Source of the DNA: Parachlamydiales bacterium
Lineage (GTDB): Bacteria; Chlamydiota; Chlamydiia; Chlamydiales; Rhabdochlamydiaceae
NCBI GenBank assembly: GCA_003153295.1
Contig: PLXY01000008.1
Coordinates: forward strand, 1 to 64,000
Length of the DNA stretch: 64,000 nt
Reading direction: 5' to 3'
Shown here one piece after another: positions 59,946 to 64,000 of the stretch. A program made the translations under genes and the position numbers. The notes beneath the pieces are model-generated. The model saw nothing but the letters and a program-made list of their open reading frames with translations. It was not told the DNA's origin and ran no database searches. The number at the start of each line of letters is the position of its first letter. Position 1 is the first letter of the stretch.

Positions 59946-60502
59946 TAGCTCTGGGACTTTCCACAACCGCAAGAGCCTTTGGCATTGGGGTTGCTGATCT
60001 TGAAGCCTGAGCCATTGAGCCCTTCGACGAAATCGATGACGCAGCCTTTCAGGCGGGAGACAGCCCCTTGGTTCACATGGATATCGATCCCTTCAGAGTG
60101 GAAAACTTCATCATCTTCCGAGGCTTTTTCGGAATAATCTAAGACATACTCAAAACCGCTGCAACCACCTGCACGGTCAGCAAAACGAAGTCCCCAGCCT
60201 TCTTTTTCTTCTTCGGCCAAGATTTCTTTGAACTTCTCAGCGGCTTTTTTTGTCATCGCAATAGTGGACGTATCGATTTCTTCAGCTAAGATGCCGTTGA
60301 GCTTTTTTAAGAGCTTTTCCAGATCATCTTCTTTAAACCCATGCCCCAGCATACCGGCTTCTAGGGTTTCCCAAACAGAGGCTCCACAGCCGACGCAATT
60401 CAGACCTGCGTTCTGCATCTCTTGAGCGAGCTTTTGACCTCTTCCAGGAAATTTAGTGAAGATCTCATCGATGGTCATGTCTTTTGTAATTTGGTCGTTC
60501 AT
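59942..60502 (-). CDS. DUF1858 domain fused to A-type Fe-S carrier
   Basis: A 186-aa protein with two domains. Residues about 3-70 (KDMTIDEIFTKFPGRGQKLA, LNCVGCGASVWETLEAG) are a DUF1858 domain with its CxxC pair, found in ScdA and hybrid-cluster-associated proteins. Residues about 80-186 (AMTKKAAEKFKEIL, GLRFADRAGGCSGFEYVLDY, FKISNPNAKGSCGCGKS) are an IscA/ErpA/SufA A-type carrier with all three cluster Cys. The carrier hands Fe-S clusters to client proteins. The fusion is unusual. It is in the same direction as and 9 bp from the ferredoxin gene, an Fe-S pair. Confidence 0.88.
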   Translation of the reverse strand: MNDQITKDMTIDEIFTKFPGRGQKLAQEMQNAGLNCVGCGASVWETLEAGMLGHGFKEDDLEKLLKKLNGILAEEIDTSTIAMTKKAAEKFKEILAEEEKEGWGLRFADRAGGCSGFEYVLDYSEKASEDDEVFHSEGIDIHVNQGAVSRLKGCVIDFVEGLNGSGFKISNPNAKGSCGCGKSQSY

Positions 60503-60510
60503 GGTTTCCT

Positions 60511-60774
60511 CTAGAATTTAATTTTTATACATCCTCCACGGAGCTTGCATTGACAGGCTAGCCGTTCATTGCCTTCGTCTCCGAGGAAGTCTTTTTCTTC
60601 TTGGGTAAAGGGGGATAGATTGCTCATTCCTTCGACAACTTCAATCACGCAGGTGCCGCAAACTCCTTCCGTGCAAGCGAAAGGAACTCCCGCCTCTTCA
60701 CAGACGGTTGCAATCGGCTCACCATCGGGAATTTCTGTCTCTTCCCCGCTATGTTCAAAAATCAACTTACCCAT
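60511..60774 (-). CDS. 2Fe-2S ferredoxin
   Basis: An 87-aa protein with the plant/adrenodoxin-type 2Fe-2S site: ACTEGVCGTC and a later LACQCKL give the C-x4/5-C-x2-C...C pattern. The sequence around the Cys loop (VPFACTEGVCGTCVIEVVEG) is intermediate between plant-type and Isc ferredoxin. It donates electrons, probably to Fe-S assembly, since the A-type carrier fusion lies 9 bp downstream in the same operon. Full length. Confidence 0.9.
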   Translation of the reverse strand: MGKLIFEHSGEETEIPDGEPIATVCEEAGVPFACTEGVCGTCVIEVVEGMSNLSPFTQEEKDFLGDEGNERLACQCKLRGGCIKIKF

Positions 60775-60811
60775 AAATGTACACTAATTACACCCTAAAA
60801 CTCCCTAAAAA

Positions 60812-60847
60812 GCAAGAGGACAGACCTTTTAAGATCTGCCCTCTTGC
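60812..60847 (-). terminator. Intrinsic terminator of the 67-aa gene
   Basis: GCAAGAGG...CCTCTTGC arms (60812-60847) form a long stem with one mismatched base pair region and an AT-rich loop. On the minus strand it is followed by TTTTTAGG. It lies about 25 bases past the stop at 60872. Confidence 0.85.
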
Positions 60848-60871
60848 GTATTTGAATGTAAGCGATTAATT

Positions 60872-61075
60872 TTAAAGAACTTCTGATTCGTCTTCGTTGA
60901 TGTCGACAGGGCTTTCGCTTAAAAGCTCTTCAACTGTTTTTTTCAGGGTTTTAATCCCTTCGGGGAATCCGCATTTAAGAAGCAATTGATCGATATAGCT
61001 CAGTTCCGACTCTAATAAATCGACGTGGCTTTCGAGACCTGCTATCCTACTGTTCAATTCTGTTGTATTATTCAT
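60872..61075 (-). CDS. Short coiled-coil protein
   Basis: A 67-aa protein with GAGG six bases before its ATG. Residues 5-35 make a heptad coiled coil (TELNSRIAGLESHVDLLESEL); then KCGFPEGIKTLKKTVEELL and an acidic end. No membrane segment. Strong own terminator and good ribosome binding site make it a real gene. Possibly an oligomerising chaperone- or type III-associated peptide by size, but no motif supports a specific role. Confidence 0.7.
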   Translation of the reverse strand: MNNTTELNSRIAGLESHVDLLESELSYIDQLLLKCGFPEGIKTLKKTVEELLSESPVDINEDESEVL

Positions 61076-61323
61076 AATTAACCTCTTATTACACTTCTAT
61101 TCTATTAAATTAAAATTTAAAGTTCAATTAATTTATTATTAAGATATAAAATGTAAAATCCTTAATATACTTATTGTTAATAGTTTATAATATAAGCATT
61201 AATAATTAAAAACATAAGTTGTTGATGCTGTTGATGTTTTTAAATATATTAATATGATGTAAATTAAATATTAAATTATATATAATTATAGAATATAAAA
61301 TATTAAATAATGAGATAAATAAC
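61076..61323. other. Very AT-rich intergenic region
   Basis: About 250 bp, mostly A and T, between two divergent genes. It must hold both promoters; several TATAAT-like words occur, so no single one can be chosen. No hairpin or RNA gene seen. Confidence 0.5.
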
Positions 61324-63795
61324 ATGGCTACTAGTTTAAACAGGATTATAGGCGGACCTAATGAGCGTATGAATCTAGAGCGAAGAGAATTCCTTCTTGA
61401 ATCAGATGGGATCTTTACTTCGCAGAATGGTTCTGAAAAGCCTAATTCTGTCGCTCAAGCGACCCTTCGTGAAAACTTGGAGAGAGTTAAAGCTACCCAA
61501 ACATACGGGATTCGATCCATTTATTATTCTATTTTCCTTCCGCTTAAACAACGAATAGCCGGTCTTTCCAAAGAAGAAAAGACAGATCTCGACCTTTACA
61601 AGAGCCATCAAGAGCTTTGTACTCTCGTAGACCACGTTAAAAAAGCGTATGAGCTGTATCTCCCGGCTGCTGAAGCTGTCAGTCAAGCTCCAAAAGATAA
61701 AGTCGCTGCTGCTAATCTCCAGAAGCTACAACGGAGCGGGGAGTTAATCCACAGTTATAATGCTTTGCTTGACAGAGCAACTGCAGAAGCAGATCGATTA
61801 GCAGATCCGGTTAGTGGGAAAGATGTAAGATGCCAAACTCGTAATGAGATCTTAAAAGACGTTCAAGAGTTATTAAGCCAAGATAATGGCGATCTTATCT
61901 TCCATACCGTGAATATCGAACGAGCTAGAGTGATGGTATCAAATGGAGATCCAGCTCAACTATCGCAACGGTATAACGAATTTGTTAGAGACTTTGTCAC
62001 CCATGTTCAACAGGCTGTAAGTGATTCGGGAGATAACATGGATGTGGAGAGTGTGACTAACGATTTTATTTTAGGTTTAGCTTCTATCCCAGAATTGGAA
62101 AACAACTTTGAAATTCTTTCCATTCTAGCAAATCTTTCTCCTAAGGATTCACAAAAAATTGCAGAACAGGAGAAGCAATTAGATAAAGAGGGACAACAGC
62201 TCGTCCAATATTTCATCGGCAAGTTAAACGATCTGATTAATAGCCAAACTCCCATTGATAAGGTTACTTTAGAGAATATCCAACATAAGGGCATATCTTT
62301 GGCCTCGGTATGGGGATCAAATATAGACAATGCGGTTAACTTTTTAAGCCATTTACAAGAAGGCATTCATAGTTTGAAAGACTTGGAGACAAGCAAAAAA
62401 GAATTAGATGCAGAGCAAAAACGGCTGGCTATTTCGAAAGAACAAAAGATAGCTGAAGTTAAGAATCTGGGTGCAAAGATTGATGGTGAATCTATGTATA
62501 CCGTCAACGAACTTGCAGAATTTTTAATGGGTGGCTCAAAAGATAAATTACAAAAACTCTTAAATAAGACTACAAATAAGGCTTGTAGTTTCGTTCGAGA
62601 ATTATTGGAACTCAAAACACAGATCGCCGTCTTAGAAAAGCGATCAAAAGAAGAAAGAGCTTATTTAGCCGAAGAGATTAAAGAAGCTCAGCGCCAGGCT
62701 CATAGGGCAAGCGAAGAGTTGCAACATTTTATTACAAATTCAGTCGATGGTTTTAGATCGAAAATTGAAAGTATAGAACAGGGAATCATCGTTGATGATA
62801 AAAAGATTCAGAGCGATATTAATGAACTACATTCTCAAAAAAAATTCGATCTTTTGATTAGATATACAGTAGAAGGACGTCCTACTATAAAAGAACACAT
62901 TCAAGCCGATCTTGAATCCAGAAAACAACAGCTACAACAAAACGAAGCTAGCGCAAACGTGTTAAAAGGCACCGCAGCACAAGCAGAAAAAAAGCTTGCA
63001 GATCTGCAAGCAGAAGCTGAAAAACCAGATTCGAAAGAAACACGCAATGAATTAGCGCTACGCAGAGGAGAACGCGATCTGTTAGCCCATCAGACATCAG
63101 TTAAAATTTCAGGAAATCTATTGCTGAATCTTAGTGAGCTTTTAGAAATTGGAGATGTTCCACTCAGTGCGATGGGTGAACAATTAAAAGAAGCTCGTAG
63201 AGATGAATCTGCCGTTGAAATCTTAGGTAAAGATATTCAAGATTTAGGAGGAGCGATAGGTAATTTAACCGAACAAACGAAAAGAAAAGAAGGGGATATA
63301 GAAGAAATAAAGAATCAATTTTCTTCTAATACTTTCTTTAGTTTTGATGCAAATAGCAAAAAGTTAGCTATGAAACCGGAATTTTTCAGAGATGAAGGGC
63401 AGCGTTTCATCGAAGCTGCTCCTACGAACAATCTCGATATTGCCAGAAAGATCACAGCAGAAGTGAGTCAGGCCATTGCAATGAGAAAAAGTGGTCATCT
63501 TGATAGAATTATAAAAAAATTGGAGCATACAGCGCCCGCAGGGCAGTATAAGACTTTGGTGAGCGCGCAGTCTGGATTTGTGATCGAGCATGCCAAGGTT
63601 GAGAGCGAATTACCAGCTACACCCCCCATGAATATAGTAGATGTGATTACAGACCGTCTTCGTGCATTGCCAAAACTTCTTAAAGAGAGTCCTTCATCGC
63701 ATAAAGAAAGAAGGTCTCTTCCTGTTCAAATAGATCGTTTGCCAGAAACAAGAGACCGTGATGGAATAGTAGTTCATAATGTAAAAGAGCTGTAA
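61324..63795 (+). CDS. Large coiled-coil protein
   Basis: An 823-aa soluble, highly charged protein with no signal peptide and no membrane segment. Long heptad runs occur around residues 345-390 (LEDLETSKKELDAEQKRLAIS type), 435-490 and 530-590 (QQLQQNEASANVLKG, AEKKLADLQAEAEKPD). The N-terminal third is helical but not clearly coiled. It resembles in style, not in detail, the coiled-coil protein at the left edge of the window. The upstream DNA is very AT-rich and there is only a weak GAGAT ribosome site. A structural or secreted host-interacting role is possible; unknown. Confidence 0.78.
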   Translation: MATSLNRIIGGPNERMNLERREFLLESDGIFTSQNGSEKPNSVAQATLRENLERVKATQTYGIRSIYYSIFLPLKQRIAGLSKEEKTDLDLYKSHQELCTLVDHVKKAYELYLPAAEAVSQAPKDKVAAANLQKLQRSGELIHSYNALLDRATAEADRLADPVSGKDVRCQTRNEILKDVQELLSQDNGDLIFHTVNIERARVMVSNGDPAQLSQRYNEFVRDFVTHVQQAVSDSGDNMDVESVTNDFILGLASIPELENNFEILSILANLSPKDSQKIAEQEKQLDKEGQQLVQYFIGKLNDLINSQTPIDKVTLENIQHKGISLASVWGSNIDNAVNFLSHLQEGIHSLKDLETSKKELDAEQKRLAISKEQKIAEVKNLGAKIDGESMYTVNELAEFLMGGSKDKLQKLLNKTTNKACSFVRELLELKTQIAVLEKRSKEERAYLAEEIKEAQRQAHRASEELQHFITNSVDGFRSKIESIEQGIIVDDKKIQSDINELHSQKKFDLLIRYTVEGRPTIKEHIQADLESRKQQLQQNEASANVLKGTAAQAEKKLADLQAEAEKPDSKETRNELALRRGERDLLAHQTSVKISGNLLLNLSELLEIGDVPLSAMGEQLKEARRDESAVEILGKDIQDLGGAIGNLTEQTKRKEGDIEEIKNQFSSNTFFSFDANSKKLAMKPEFFRDEGQRFIEAAPTNNLDIARKITAEVSQAIAMRKSGHLDRIIKKLEHTAPAGQYKTLVSAQSGFVIEHAKVESELPATPPMNIVDVITDRLRALPKLLKESPSSHKERRSLPVQIDRLPETRDRDGIVVHNVKEL

Positions 63796-63820
63796 CGTCT
63801 TTTCTATACTTAGAATTCAT

Positions 63821-63851
63821 AAGGCTGCAGGAAAAATCCTGCGGCTTTTTT
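63821..63851 (+). terminator. Intrinsic terminator of the coiled-coil gene
   Basis: GGCTGCAGGA and TCCTGCGGC pair (with one G-T) around an AAAA loop, followed by TTTTTTG on the plus strand. It lies 26 bases past the stop at 63795. Confidence 0.88.
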
Positions 63852-63860
63852 GTTTAAGGA

Positions 63861-64000
63861 TCAAACGTAAGATTCTTCGCTATGGCTTAAGAGATGGGAT
63901 AGCTTAGCAAGGACATCGCGGAGGACTTCTAAAGGTCTTTGATCCGCTTTGAAGCGGCTAATCAGGCTGGCAGGATAGTGCTCTAAGAGCTTTTGGGTGT
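63861..64000 (-). CDS. C-terminal end of an unknown gene, start beyond window edge
   Basis: The minus-strand frame is open from the window edge to a TGA at 63861-63863, giving 45 residues that include RPLEVLRDVLAKLSHLLSHS. Too short to identify. Convergent with the coiled-coil gene across the terminator. Confidence 0.55.
   Translation of the reverse strand, partial: TQKLLEHYPASLISRFKADQRPLEVLRDVLAKLSHLLSHSEESYV

Noticed and set aside
61138-61320. Replication origin in the very AT-rich region
   Set aside because: No DnaA-box cluster and no origin-linked genes; AT-rich promoters are common upstream of the accessory genes here.

Overview
The window looks like chromosome of a member of the order Chlamydiales outside the classical Chlamydiaceae (a Parachlamydia/Waddlia/Simkania-type amoeba or protist symbiont). 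The reasons are a plant-type FabI, a sucA-sucB-lpd cluster with a shortened E2, a FliO-like protein without other flagellar genes, a Pmp-like autotransporter with FxxN and GGAI motifs, a stand-alone PiT transporter, an mlaE-F-D/algH operon, and many hydrophobic or tail-anchored secreted-type proteins. The genus is not determined. Well-behaved housekeeping genes alternate with AT-richer accessory genes.

Layout: 1-2092, start of a large coiled-coil protein (truncated by the window edge). 2350-4335, a surface protein with an inverse-autotransporter-like barrel and a beta-helix. 4414-8448, an operon of five paralogous membrane-anchored proteins with kinase-like motifs. 8500-8588, a dispersed palindromic element whose second copy is at 22027-22161. 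8641-13356, membrane and exported proteins, PiT and a large soluble protein. 13366-17454, an accessory block (ankyrin protein with a cysteine-protease-like tail; helical tail-anchored protein) punctuated by three copies of a 28-bp gene tail. 17498-21968, exported DmpA-like peptidase, then algH-mlaD-mlaF-mlaE read leftward. 22220-24090, three small helical/hydrophobic proteins resembling a type III translocator set. 24146-29370, TamB and TamA. 29447-33132, a membrane protein, hemL, a ceramidase-like protein and an ExoD-like protein. 33113-38409, FliO-like protein, several unknowns, fabI and a 52-aa basic protein. 38524-39944, OsmC and HolA. 39937-42131, an island flanked by inverted IS1-like transposase tails and carrying a protein with a bipartite nuclear-localisation-like motif. 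42138-47917, an RsmI-like methylase, four tail-anchored proteins, HemW and an acidic protein. 48087-53090, a giant Gly-rich autotransporter. 53683-58792, sucA-sucB-lpd. 58808-59336, a toxin-antitoxin module. 59445-61075, small genes including a DUF1858/A-type Fe-S carrier fusion and a ferredoxin. 61324-63795, a second large coiled-coil protein.

The core genes serve 2-oxoglutarate oxidation, haem precursor synthesis, fatty-acid elongation, lipid and outer-membrane transport (Mla, Tam), Fe-S assembly and replication (HolA). The accessory genes look directed at the host or the inclusion membrane. The most notable items are the five-gene kinase-like array, the ankyrin/CE-clan-like protein, the repeated 3-prime gene tails behind two core genes, the IS-flanked NLS-bearing gene and the translocator-like triplet.
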